NCBI RefSeq assembly: GCF_002259405.1
Contig: NZ_NPFW01000007.1
Coordinates: 310,001-374,000, forward strand
Length of the DNA stretch: 64,000 bases
Direction: 5' to 3'
From: Rhodococcus sp. 14-2483-1-2
GTDB taxonomy: Bacteria; Actinomycetota; Actinomycetes; Mycobacteriales; Mycobacteriaceae
In this document: piece after piece, positions 43,688 through 52,420 of the stretch
How positions within the stretch are numbered: position 1 is the stretch's first letter
Layout of the letters: each line of letters opens with the position of its first letter
The notes under the pieces: generated by a model
What the model saw: the letters and a program-made list of their open reading frames with translations, nothing else
Told to the model about the DNA's origin: nothing
The model's database searches: none
Translations under genes and position numbers: made by a program

Positions 43688-44184
43688 CCTTCGAGAAACT
43701 CTTCCTGGTCGCGATCATCGCCGGGTTCGTCCTCGGCCCCTCGCGCCTCCCCGGATACGCCCACCAACTCACCCGCGCCGTGCGCACTGTGCGCCACTTC
43801 GTCGACACCACCCGCACGGCCGCCGAAGTCGAAATGGGCGTTCCGCTTCGACGCTCCGAATGGGAATCGATGAACCTGCGGCAATACGACCCCCGCCGCA
43901 TAGTCACCGACGCATTGCGTGACACCGAACCCCTGCGTGCCACCGACGAACTACACGACACCGACTGCGCAACCGAGCAGGTCCTCGCAGAAGCAACCCG
44001 CGTCCGACCCGGCCAGAAATACCTCATCACCGGCCCCGCATCGCATCCCCGACGCATCCTCATCGACTCACTACCCCAGGACGATCCGCGGCGCATCGCC
44101 GCACGACGGCGGCCCGAAGCCGCCACTTCGAATACCGGTCCTGATCCGACAACGTCAGGTGACAGCCGTTCCGCACGGAGATGA
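43675..44184 (+). CDS. tatB: Twin-arginine translocase subunit TatB
   Basis: A 169-residue protein. It starts MFGLTFEKLFLVAIIAGFVLGP with the short membrane helix and hinge of TatB, then an amphipathic helix (LPGYAHQLTRAVRTVRHFVDTTR) and a long hydrophilic tail. The start overlaps the end of tatC by 13 nt. Segments of its tail are also duplicated in degraded form at 59800-59910. Confidence 0.88.
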   Translation: MFGLTFEKLFLVAIIAGFVLGPSRLPGYAHQLTRAVRTVRHFVDTTRTAAEVEMGVPLRRSEWESMNLRQYDPRRIVTDALRDTEPLRATDELHDTDCATEQVLAEATRVRPGQKYLITGPASHPRRILIDSLPQDDPRRIAARRRPEAATSNTGPDPTTSGDSRSARR

Positions 44185-44372
44185 CGCCGGCCTCAAAGGT
44201 CCCGAAACCGAACTGCACTTTGTCTACGCCGAGCATCAGCACATCGCGGCTTCCCGGAGAATCAGCTTGCAATTGCAGAGCAGTTGCCCCGACGCGTGCG
44301 GCAATATCCTGCACTCGCGAGAGTGCGCATCGGACGCTTTTGGTCGTCTGCCTCAACATCTGATGGTTGCCG
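44185..44372. other. Degraded sequence between tatB and CRISPR array 1
   Basis: No intact gene is visible. On the minus strand the frame around 44060-44359 encodes VQFGFGTFEAGVISVRNGC and looks like the end of a gene that once converged on tatB. The same segment, further decayed, is found at about 59915-60030 beyond array 2. Confidence 0.45.
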
Positions 44373-45012
44373 GTTTAAATTGGCCACTCGGCGAGACCGT
44401 GCCTCGGACGGACTCGCGGCTACAATCGGCGCACTTCGTGCCAAGAGGGTTTCGATTCGCCCTTCGGCGAGACCGCGTCTTGGACCCTGACCGCGGCTGC
44501 AGTCACCGTGTCTCGGGGTCCGATCGTGGTTTCAATTCGCCCTTCGGCGAGACCGCGTCTTGGACGGCGAACCACTACGCAGGTTCGATACTCGAGTAGC
44601 GGTTTCAATTCGCCCTTCGGCGAGACCGCGTCTTGGACTGAGTGCAACGCGAGATCACATACTAGGGGTGTCTACAAGTTTCAATTCGCCCTTCGGCGAG
44701 ACCGCTTCTTGGACAGTGCAATTGTCGCGCTCGTAAAGTACACCGTCGAGTTCTGGTTTCAATTCGCCCTTCGGCGAGACCGCGTCTTGGACCAGAACCG
44801 TCACGTTCTGATCCGGAGCTCGTCGGTTCGTTTCAATTCGCCCTTCGGCGAGACCGCGTCTTGGACGGTGGAGATCTGACCATCGATTGATGCGTGGCTC
44901 ACCGTTTCAATTCGCCCTTCGGCGAGACCGCGTCTTGGACGCAACTGCAATGTCGTCCATGATGGTCATCTAGCCGTTTCAATTCGCCCTTCGGCGAGAC
45001 CGCGTCTTGGAC
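44373..45012 (-). CRISPR. CRISPR array 1: nine 37-nt repeats, eight spacers
   Basis: Repeats start at 44373, 44449, 44529, 44602, 44678, 44756, 44830, 44904 and 44976. On the plus strand each begins GTTTCAATTCGCCCTTCGGC and ends GAGACCGCGTCTTGGAC. Spacers are 35-43 nt. The leftmost repeat has seven mismatches and is the leader-distal end. Transcription therefore runs leftward, giving crRNAs with the typical ATTGAAAC 5' handle. TCGCC and GGCGA in the repeat form a small hairpin for Cas6. The spacer length and handle fit a type III system. Confidence 0.97.
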
Positions 45013-45198
45013 CCTACCTCAAGAATCGGCCACCGGACCAGCACTGATGTGTAACCTCTGCACACCAGAGTCGCTGGCAGACCGTTCGATAAACGAAAAT
45101 CACCGGACAGGACCCTGTTTCCGCAGGTGAAACCGAGTGCACACCAAACGCCCTCACCCCTTCCTCGCTCGCCACTTTGCTCAGCCCCATCGTCTTTG
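45013..45198 (-). promoter_or_regulatory. Leader of CRISPR array 1
   Basis: The sequence beyond the leader-proximal repeat starts CCTACC and contains GACCAGC, CTGCACACCAG and CTGTTTCCG. The same blocks in the same order follow array 2, so this is the shared leader with the array promoter and integration signals. It lies between the array and the end of cas2. Confidence 0.75.
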
Positions 45199-45498
45199 TC
45201 AGAATGCCGCCCAAAACAACGGTGCCGGTGTCGGCTGGGACTGGCCCACCATGATGCGGCCGTTCCAACAAGTGCCGCACTGTCGCGCGACGAAGAACGA
45301 ATCGATGTCCGGATCGATGATGGCGGTCACAGCCTCCACCAGCGCTGCCAGCTCTTCAGCGGCGATCGTACAGAGAAATACGCTGTACTGAATGCGGTCA
45401 CCCCACCGCTGCAAACGAGCAGCCACCTTCGCTCGCCGGTCATCATTGGAAATGTCGTAGCAGGCGATCACCGTCAGCGCCACGACAAACCCGTCCAT
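45199..45498 (-). CDS. cas2: CRISPR-associated protein Cas2
   Basis: A 99-residue protein with the Cas2 start ALTVIACYDISNDDRRAKVAARLQRWGDRIQYSVF, in parts, carrying the ferredoxin fold and the conserved Asp after the first strand. It bridges Cas1 dimers during spacer integration. The frame appears intact. The start overlaps the end of the cas1 reading frame by some 25 nt; GTG 45483 is an alternative. Confidence 0.93.
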   Translation of the reverse strand: MDGFVVALTVIACYDISNDDRRAKVAARLQRWGDRIQYSVFLCTIAAEELAALVEAVTAIIDPDIDSFFVARQCGTCWNGRIMVGQSQPTPAPLFWAAF

Positions 45499-46576
45499 TC
45501 ATTCGCCTCGCCGCCGATCAACGCAGCAAACCGCTCCGCCTGCCGATACACGTGGCGACGCAGGCTGCCCGAAATCCGGGTAATGCTCCGCTCGTGATCT
45601 GCAACATCCGCCTCTCGTAGGCATCGGTGAGAATGTTCTTGCCAGCTTTGGTCAGCCACACACCCGGATCAGATTCCCGACGCTGCCCATGATCCACAGT
45701 GAGCGCACCGCGACGGGTGAGCGCCACCACTACTTCGTCGACGATCAGCGGCCGAAACTCCTCCATCAGATCCAGGGCAAGGCTGGGTCGTTGTCCGGAT
45801 TCGGTATGCAGCAATCCGAAAGCCGGGTCAAGACCGGCGGCGACGATGGCAGAGACGCACTCGCCGAGCAGTACGGCGTACCCGTATCCCAACGCAGCAT
45901 TCACCACATCGGTCGGCGGACGTCGACTGCGACCATCGAAGCCCATATCGGCCGGGAGCAGCATGCCCAACGCCTCGAAGTAGCTGCGCGCCGCCGCTCC
46001 CTCCAACCCCATGACCTCCTCCGCCGTCTCCGAATCCGGCAGCAGGCTGGTCATCGCCCTCATGCGACCGACCAACTCGGCAATGTCATCGGCGCGATCC
46101 CGGCGGCCGAACCACTGAACTACCGTGATCTGGTGTCGAATTTTCGTGTCGACTACTTCCCGCGCAAAACCGAGTACCCGATCTCGATCACCGGAGACTT
46201 CGATCTGTGCGCGCAACCGCGCGACGCGGGTACTCGAACTTCCAGCAAGCAACTGCCCTTGGTATGACCCACGGCGGGACAGGAACACAACATCGATTCC
46301 TCGGGACAACGCCCAAGCACGCACACCAGCGGACACCCCAATCGACCCGAAGCATACGACCCGAGCTACCAGCGAGATTGGGGCGTCTAGGATCTTCTCG
46401 TCATCCCGCGACTCGACAAGCAATCGGCCTTTAGAAACAAAGACCCTACTGCCCTGCAGCGCGATGTAGACCACACGCCGGTCTGGTTCGGCAATTCGGT
46501 GCTCTGCAAGTACAGGTGGGTAGCGGGGCCCGAAATCCTCTCCGAGGAAACAGAACCCGTCCTCGAACGACATCAC
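45474..46576 (-). pseudogene. cas1: Cas1 portion of an RT-Cas1 fusion, frameshifted near the C-terminus
   Basis: The integrase domain (VVYIALQGSRVFV onward) is present with its metal ligands: Glu in LEGAAARSYFEAL, His in GLLHTESG and the acidic LALDLMEEFRP. The first 20 residues (SFEDGFCFLGEDFGPRYPP) are the tail of the reverse transcriptase, which shows the two were one protein. After DAYERRMLQITSGALPGF the frame is lost at a TTT triplet (45572-45574) and this frame stops at 45518. Restoring one T gives SGSLRRHVYRQAERF and the usual ending EWTGLSWR at 45474. A truncated Cas1 could still start at GTG 46576. Confidence 0.88.
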
Positions 46577-47352
46577 TTCGGTCTTCTCGGACTAGAGCTT
46601 CATCTTCAACTCCTGTAGTACACCGGTGGCGGTCCGAGCTGCCTCCCACGCATCGTTGGCGGATTCGCACAGTACGGTGAAATCATCGGCGAACCGGACC
46701 AGAGCGAAACCTCTGTCGAGTAACGCATTATCCATCCGGACCAGCACCAGGTTCGACATCAGTGGAGACAGCGAGGTGCCCTGCGGCACACCGGACACCT
46801 CCCGCAACCCATGCGGGGTGAACACACGACGCTCGAGCAGCATCATCAACACCGACCGGAGTGAATCATCCGGCAGCGTAGCGAGCAGAAGTCGCAAGGC
46901 GTGCTCACGGGGCACAGTCGCGAAACAGTCCTCGATATCGGCCCGCAGTACCCAGCCCATACCGGCTTCGCGGTGGCGCGCCACCGCCTGAACTGCATCG
47001 GCCACACCGATACCTGGCCGGTACGCGTACGACGCTGCGCCGAGCCACGGATCGACGTGCGGTGTGATCGTGGTCAACAACGCTCGTTCGACGATACGGT
47101 CCACAACTGTCGGAACCGCCAAAGCGCGAAAGCTGCCGTCACTCTTCGGAATCAGGATCTGATGGAGATTTCCAGGCCGGTAGGTGCCAGCAATGAGATC
47201 GGATTGCAGCCGTTCGATTCGCAGCTCCGCATCCTGCTCGAAACGAGATACCCCGACCGAGGGCGACGATTCTTCCTGACGGGACAGGATCGTTTCCCAA
47301 GCACGTCGAGTTTATCGACGACCGATGCGAACAACGCGCTTTCCGCCGTCAT
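46577..47352 (-). pseudogene. Reverse transcriptase portion of the RT-Cas1 fusion, frameshift and amber stop
   Basis: The RT domain is clear: GTYRPGNLHQILIPKSDGS, AVPTVVDRIVERAL, SYAYRPGIG, RADIEDCF (motif A), GVPQGTSLSPLMSNLVL and RFADD (catalytic pair). The natural start is ATG 47352, 2 nt after the cas6 stop (MTAESALFASVVDKLD), but the frame changes between 47311 and 47297. A TAG at 46592-46594 then interrupts the RT thumb (LKMKL-stop-SEKTEVMSFEDGF) in frame with cas1. The ancestral product would be about 625 residues and allow spacer capture from RNA. Confidence 0.88.
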
Positions 47353-47354
47353 GG

Positions 47355-48074
47355 CTACGCTACAGACTGCCCGACCGACGGCGAAAGCGGTACCATCGCA
47401 ACCGTACCGAGGCCTCGGGCTGTGTATCGCCCCACGCCCGCATACTCGGCCAACCTCAACAGCCTGTCGAACACTCCCGCGACGCCTGGGTCCGTACACA
47501 CATAGCGAATGCGCCCCAGGTATCCGGAGACGGTGAGGCCCGCGAGGTGAAGGACTTCGCTACATCCATCGACATCGCTAACCCAGACCTTGCTCCATCC
47601 TGCGGGGTCGATCTCGATCGCCCCTTCGGGATGTACGGCATTCCACCGCTGTATCAGCGACCGTCCCATCGCAAATGGATCCGGCCACGGGCTGAATCTG
47701 CTGCCGTTGCCGAAGGCTGTGGGAGTGAGGAAATGCACGTCCCACGACGCCGCTGCAGTCTGCGTCGTGAACTCCGTCCAGTCGGCGCTCGCCACCGGAT
47801 GGGGGTCGGTGAGCACAGTGCCGCGGCTGCCACCGAAGCGCACCTCCGATCCCGCCGACACTCTGCCGAGGAGGCGATCGCGCGCCGCGTGTGTCAGCGT
47901 CGCCACCTCCACGACACCCATACCGTCAACGGACCGCATCGGCCGCACGGACCAGTCCTTCGGTGAACGCCAGTGCTCGTCATCGACCCATCGACACGCC
48001 ACAGCGTGCAAGTGATCGAGCTTGACCCCCGCAGGGTCGATGCCTGCGATCGGAATTGCCCAGCGGCTGAGCAT
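47355..48074 (-). CDS. cas6: CRISPR pre-crRNA endoribonuclease Cas6
   Basis: A 239-residue RAMP-fold protein starting MLSRWAIPIAGIDPAGVKLD. It carries the C-terminal glycine-rich signature AEYAGVGRYTARGLGTVAM and the preceding strand VSGYLGRIRYVC of Cas6. It would cut pre-crRNA at the repeat hairpin to leave the 8-nt ATTGAAAC handle. ATG 48074 lies 2 nt after the stop of the membrane SAVED gene, and the RT ATG lies 2 nt after its own stop, so it is embedded in the operon. Confidence 0.88.
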   Translation of the reverse strand: MLSRWAIPIAGIDPAGVKLDHLHAVACRWVDDEHWRSPKDWSVRPMRSVDGMGVVEVATLTHAARDRLLGRVSAGSEVRFGGSRGTVLTDPHPVASADWTEFTTQTAAASWDVHFLTPTAFGNGSRFSPWPDPFAMGRSLIQRWNAVHPEGAIEIDPAGWSKVWVSDVDGCSEVLHLAGLTVSGYLGRIRYVCTDPGVAGVFDRLLRLAEYAGVGRYTARGLGTVAMVPLSPSVGQSVA

Positions 48075-48076
48075 AC

Positions 48077-49567
48077 TTACTCCCCGACTCGATGACGGAA
48101 CCGCCCGAGTGCACGGCATCCGATGATCTGAGCATCATCGTTGCGTACCTCGTCCAGCGGAAACAACAGATCACTTCGCCGACGGAGCGTCTGCGCGGTA
48201 ATTCGAGACACGACATAGAAGTTTCCGTCCACTGGGTCGGGGAGCCCGGTGGCCTCGTCCAGGTGAGAAACATCCACAACCGTTGTTGCACAGCCATTCA
48301 GAGACACCGTGCCCGGCTCGCCGCGCATCTCGGCGATTCGCGCGGGCACACTCGATCGAGGCGCAGACAGCGCAATCTGATCGCCTTCGTATACGGCGAG
48401 ATCGTGCGGAGTGAGGTTGACGACGACCCCGGCTGCCGGAATCGGTTGCCACCAAGGAGGTTCGATAGGCTGACTCGAATGCACGCGCATGATCTGTGCC
48501 TGCCCTTCCGTGCCAGCTGAAAAGTTTGTCTTGTTGCGGGCGACAAGATGCAGCCGCCGCCATGGACTGATCCAATGCCGAGACTGTTCACCGGAATTCG
48601 GCTTCTGAAGGTATGCAGCGACATAGCGCCCGGCGAGCACGCCCACCGATTTCGGCGTGTTCAGCGTGACCGCAACCGAGGCCCGTGGGTGCTTGTCCAA
48701 CGCTTCGAGCATCGTTCGGGCAATGAGCTCGGCCGCTTCTCGCGGACACACTCCATTTTTGCCGACCGTCACAGCCTGCCGTGCGGCACAGTCGGTCGGT
48801 CCGTTCGTACCCCAACCAACAAGGACCGTGGAGTCTGCGGTCCGGCCGAAGAGTTGCCGATCTATCTCCTCTACTTGGTGATCCGAGAGGGGCGGGCCAA
48901 CCGAGAGATGAATGTCCAGGTGCACCAGTGTCGTATCGAAGTCTCTGTCGTTTGGCGACCGAATTTCTTCGAGTGGCTCGGACACTTGCGAAGGTTCGGT
49001 AAAGCTGGGATTTTTTTGGTCGCGGTCGAATTCGATGAGCATTGTCGTGTCGGGCAGCGGCCATTGATACCCGATGGCAAATTCGATCGGCCAGTGAGCA
49101 TTCGGAGCAAGTTCGAAGGCAGATGATTGGTCGTCGGTGGCGGCCGCACGTTCGAGATCGGCGCGCGCTTTCTCGACTACCTCAGCAAGATCTACTATCC
49201 TGCCGGTGCCCAGATCGAGCGAGCTTGTCACGCTTCGATAGTCGAGCGACCGCTTCTGGCTATGCGCGTTCGCCTTCTTGTGAAGATCCGTAGCACGTTC
49301 ATCGAGGATCCGCAGATAGTAGAGCGTTCCATTGGTCCGGCGCTGGAATGTCACCAGCCAGGCAAGACACCACAGGATGGCGAGGGACGCGACTGTAAAG
49401 CTCAGCCGCGGGACGGTGAAATGGTCGGGGTCGATCGTTGATTGACCTTCTTCGTGCCGGAGGAAGTCCTCCACAACCAGACCTACTAGAGCGGTAGTCA
49501 CGACCAGAGTCGATGACAGTAAGACAGCGACCAGCCCACGGGGCGTTCTGGCGAGCCGACGCATCAT
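48077..49567 (-). CDS. Two-helix membrane protein with SAVED-like domain and C-terminal NLTPH-type domain (candidate cyclic-oligoadenylate effector)
   Basis: A 496-residue protein unlike the Cas proteins around it. Two membrane helices (about residues 11-33 and 56-75) are followed by a linker and a soluble domain (about 150-345) whose layout fits SAVED ligand-binding domains (VLVGWGTNGPTD, then PREAAELIARTMLEALDKH and the late strand SVAVTLNTPKSVGVLAGRYVA). Residues 382-490 form a separate domain starting VVNLTPHDLAVYEGDQIAL, with GLPDPVDGNFYVVSRITAQ and IIGCRALGRF. I recall this as small stand-alone proteins of unknown role in bacteria and phages. It lies between the RAMP genes and cas6, with 25- and 2-nt gaps. 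It is inferred to sense cyclic oligoadenylate from Cas10 and act at the membrane. The SAVED call is from pattern only. Confidence 0.65.
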   Translation of the reverse strand: MMRRLARTPRGLVAVLLSSTLVVTTALVGLVVEDFLRHEEGQSTIDPDHFTVPRLSFTVASLAILWCLAWLVTFQRRTNGTLYYLRILDERATDLHKKANAHSQKRSLDYRSVTSSLDLGTGRIVDLAEVVEKARADLERAAATDDQSSAFELAPNAHWPIEFAIGYQWPLPDTTMLIEFDRDQKNPSFTEPSQVSEPLEEIRSPNDRDFDTTLVHLDIHLSVGPPLSDHQVEEIDRQLFGRTADSTVLVGWGTNGPTDCAARQAVTVGKNGVCPREAAELIARTMLEALDKHPRASVAVTLNTPKSVGVLAGRYVAAYLQKPNSGEQSRHWISPWRRLHLVARNKTNFSAGTEGQAQIMRVHSSQPIEPPWWQPIPAAGVVVNLTPHDLAVYEGDQIALSAPRSSVPARIAEMRGEPGTVSLNGCATTVVDVSHLDEATGLPDPVDGNFYVVSRITAQTLRRRSDLLFPLDEVRNDDAQIIGCRALGRFRHRVGE

Positions 49568-49592
49568 TTATGGCTCCTCAATTGCGTGTCCG

Positions 49593-51833
49593 TCATTCAT
49601 CGAGGTATGGGAGTGTGGGTGCAACGGCCGTCCCGACTTCGGGCAACCAGTGGCGTTCACCCTGCTGCTCGTTCGCCACCCACCACTTGAACAGCTCCGA
49701 CTGGGGTGCCGACCGTCCATGGCGCTGTCCAGGTGGGCGATGTCGCGGATAGTGCACCGGCACACCGACGTAGCCGAATGCGATGTCGAGGAACTCGTTT
49801 CGGATACGAGCCAGATCGGCACGGCCTCGGAGCGTGGCATCGTATTTGTTGACCAGACGCTGCAGCGCCGCCTCATCGCAGGGGTCCGGCGTCGTCGACA
49901 ATGACCGATACCGCTCGGTGAGGTTCGACGCCTCGAACAGTTCGACCTTCTCCCATTCGGCGGTCACCCGCACGGCGCCGAACCCGAGCGGTTTGCCGAG
50001 GCCCATAGTCATCACGGCCTCGTCCGGTAGGGCGAGAAGCCAGAGGAGCGCACCCAACTCCACGGCAGAGAGGTTCTCCACGAACAAGGTCGTGCGGAAC
50101 GTCGCATTGGGGCGCACCGAACTTCTCACCGCCAGCGCAACGCTGTTGAACTGATTCTCACCGGGGCCCGGGGCAATGCCCAGATATTCTCGGTAGCGCG
50201 TGACTTCGCCAACCTGAACCGTACTAACTGCGCTCTGCCCTCGCGGGTCCCAGTATTCCGAGGCACCAGGTTTTCCGAAGAAGGTCTCGGGCTGCGGCAG
50301 GTAGAACTTGCGTCCGCGTAGTCGACTGTTCTTCTTGGAGTAACCCTCTGCGACATTGCGCTCGGTGCCGTTCGCCCTCGGATGTTGATTCTCGTCGCCA
50401 CCGTAGAAGCGATATTGAGTTGGTTTTGGCGAGTTGAGTATCCCCAGTCGGATTCCAGGAACGAAGTGTTCGATGATCGGAATACCCTCCGGTCCCGGGT
50501 CAACCGTCGGTGCACTGACTCGGAGTTGCCCACGATAAGCGCGACCGCGTCTTTCATCGTCGCCACCTTCGTCCTGCTTGACCCATCCAAAGACTCGGTC
50601 TGCCGGAGACAGGGCGGCCTGGTCACTGGTTGGCCTATTTCGATTCGGTATTTGCGAGGCCGCCGCGACACTAAATGCCCGCCGACCTATCATCGCTGGC
50701 GTAAACCAAGCCGAGCCATCTTCGCGTCCGACATATAACGTGCGGCCAGGGCACCACGCCCACCCCTGGGCGGTGACATCGGAGCTTGCATAGGTTCCAT
50801 AGTTCGCGTTTCGCACCGCCGGGACCTCACTGCGATGAGCATCCAGGTAGGACTTGATGATGCCATCCCATCGGGCGCGGTCAGCGTCGTCGACGGTGAT
50901 GGTGTCCCAATTACTTTCGGCTGGCCCATCCACATGCGTCACCACCAGCCGTTCGTCATGCTTTCCGGCGAAGGGCGCACCCGTCCAATGCAATCGGCCG
51001 TGCACTCGTAGCGGGGCGATTTCTTTGACGATAGTGTCGCGGCCGCCCACCGTCGGCACACTCGGCTTCGCAGGTAGGTTGCCTGCGGCGGATGCGAGGT
51101 CACTGACCCGCCAGAAGTGGTACACCTGCGGTGCGCCATTCCTATGGACTTCGTGCCGGAGAAGATGTATCCACGCCTGCACTGCACACATGTCGAGATC
51201 GGCTGGAGCGATACCGTTCGACGCCGCGAAACGGTTCCCGCGATTGATGGGGACGTGCGGTGCAGGAAGCGGATTCGTCCCACGCCAGTTTGCAGGTCTC
51301 AGATATTCGAGATATCGGACGCGGTGTCCACCTGAGTTCACGGGGTCATCTTCGATCAGTCCAGGGCATAGGTCGAGCGCTTCGCGGGGTTTCATCCGAA
51401 TAGACCCTGGCCGGCTATGTGAATCGCTCACCACACCGACGGTCGAGTTGGTGATCGCCTCGTACGCAGCGCGGAGCATTCCCTTCACGCTGGATCCCAT
51501 CAGCAACGGCGCGGCTGTCGGGGCGTCGCCGAGAAGGCCGCGTGTACGAGTTCCCACGCTGCGCGGATTGTTTTCGTCGGCAGGTGTTGCATAGGCCTGA
51601 TCGGGCAGCAGCAAAGTAGTTCTAGTGGTGATCGTGACCGGGATGGTGCCGGTATAGGTGCCCGGCGCGAACGTCGCATGGCCGACCGGCATTGCGTTGC
51701 CGAGTCCGTCGGAGTTCCCTTTCGGGCGACCTGGAGTGGAGACAAAATTGTAGGGGTTGATGAACTGATCGTTGCCACTGGCCCTACGGGGGCCGTGTGG
51801 CCGGACATCGTCACGGGGTATCTGAACGGTCAT
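49593..51833 (-). CDS. Type III RAMP protein, TIGR03986-like
   Basis: A 746-residue CRISPR RAMP protein. The N-terminus (GNDQFINPYNFVS) and the VTITTRTTLLLPDQAY segment are typical of the TIGR03986 family, which pairs with Csx19 in III-D-like loci. A Cas7-type PLLMGSSVKGMLRAAYEAI loop follows, and a second RAMP half contains TMGLGKPLGFGAVRV. ATG 51833 overlaps the csx19 stop by 4 nt; the longer open frame to 52037 runs into csx19 and is not the start. It is probably a backbone or end-cap subunit of the effector complex. Confidence 0.85.
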   Translation of the reverse strand: MTVQIPRDDVRPHGPRRASGNDQFINPYNFVSTPGRPKGNSDGLGNAMPVGHATFAPGTYTGTIPVTITTRTTLLLPDQAYATPADENNPRSVGTRTRGLLGDAPTAAPLLMGSSVKGMLRAAYEAITNSTVGVVSDSHSRPGSIRMKPREALDLCPGLIEDDPVNSGGHRVRYLEYLRPANWRGTNPLPAPHVPINRGNRFAASNGIAPADLDMCAVQAWIHLLRHEVHRNGAPQVYHFWRVSDLASAAGNLPAKPSVPTVGGRDTIVKEIAPLRVHGRLHWTGAPFAGKHDERLVVTHVDGPAESNWDTITVDDADRARWDGIIKSYLDAHRSEVPAVRNANYGTYASSDVTAQGWAWCPGRTLYVGREDGSAWFTPAMIGRRAFSVAAASQIPNRNRPTSDQAALSPADRVFGWVKQDEGGDDERRGRAYRGQLRVSAPTVDPGPEGIPIIEHFVPGIRLGILNSPKPTQYRFYGGDENQHPRANGTERNVAEGYSKKNSRLRGRKFYLPQPETFFGKPGASEYWDPRGQSAVSTVQVGEVTRYREYLGIAPGPGENQFNSVALAVRSSVRPNATFRTTLFVENLSAVELGALLWLLALPDEAVMTMGLGKPLGFGAVRVTAEWEKVELFEASNLTERYRSLSTTPDPCDEAALQRLVNKYDATLRGRADLARIRNEFLDIAFGYVGVPVHYPRHRPPGQRHGRSAPQSELFKWWVANEQQGERHWLPEVGTAVAPTLPYLDE

Positions 51834-52420
51834 TGTTCCTCCACCTGTATCCGAAGCAACCGCTGGTCGACCACTGCGACGTTGCCGTGTTCGTCCCTCG
51901 TTGCGTAGTCGACCACTGCTAGTCGCGCCCGGCTGTGTGTCGGCGGTTGCGTCTCGAGCGGAAGCCAGAGATCCCCGACGCGTCGATCCGTGAATTGCGC
52001 CCAACCGTCTTCGTAAGCGAATGTCGCAGTGCCCCAAAGGAGAAGCGAGCGGGCGTCTCCCTGCCGCAGAGGGTGAGGCCCGGCAGCTCCCGTCGCCGAT
52101 GTTTCATCGACTACGGGTGCTTCACTCAAAATGACGGCTTTGCCTTGATCGAATCCCGATGTGCGCCACCACCGAAGCTCTTGTTCGGGAGTGAAAGCCC
52201 GCAGCTCGAATGCGTCGTCGGGGATTGCCGATTCATCGCGGAGCCGCGCTCCATCGGGCGTCATACGGAACCAGGGCGCGTCGTTGGGGGTATAGACAAA
52301 TCCGACGACCCCTGCTGCTTCATCGTTCGCGAACCGTTCGAGGGCCGCTGTCGCCGTGATCGCTTCAATGCTTGTGGTGCAGGCGAGTTCGATGGAGTAG
52401 TCGACGATATTTGTGGTCAT
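51830..52420 (-). CDS. csx19: CRISPR-associated protein Csx19 (TIGR03984-like)
   Basis: A 196-residue protein starting MTTNIVDYSIELACTTSIEA. The tail of the family (RSLLLWGTATFAYEDGWAQFTDRRVGDLWLPL and RLAVVDYATRDEHGNVAVVDQRLLRI, in parts) is as in the TIGR03984/Csx19 group, a marker of III-D systems. It has no catalytic motif and probably a structural role. Both ends overlap neighbours by ATGA. Confidence 0.82.
   Translation of the reverse strand: MTTNIVDYSIELACTTSIEAITATAALERFANDEAAGVVGFVYTPNDAPWFRMTPDGARLRDESAIPDDAFELRAFTPEQELRWWRTSGFDQGKAVILSEAPVVDETSATGAAGPHPLRQGDARSLLLWGTATFAYEDGWAQFTDRRVGDLWLPLETQPPTHSRARLAVVDYATRDEHGNVAVVDQRLLRIQVEEQ

Noticed and set aside
44420..44879. Open frames across array 1, with repeats of RRDR and FNSPFGET
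   Set aside because: They are translations of CRISPR repeats, recognisable by the recurring peptide every 70-78 nt. The same holds for frames over array 2.
45560..45580. Programmed -1 frameshift to complete Cas1
   Set aside because: The site GGATTTCGG is not a classical X-XXY-YYZ slippery heptamer and no stimulatory structure is apparent. With two further lesions upstream, a deletion (or sequencing error) is simpler.
49593..52037. Longer start for the TIGR03986 gene at 52037
   Set aside because: The first 68 residues would overlap csx19 in another frame and are Arg/Gly-rich without homology. The ATG at 51833 overlaps the csx19 stop exactly as other genes in the operon do.
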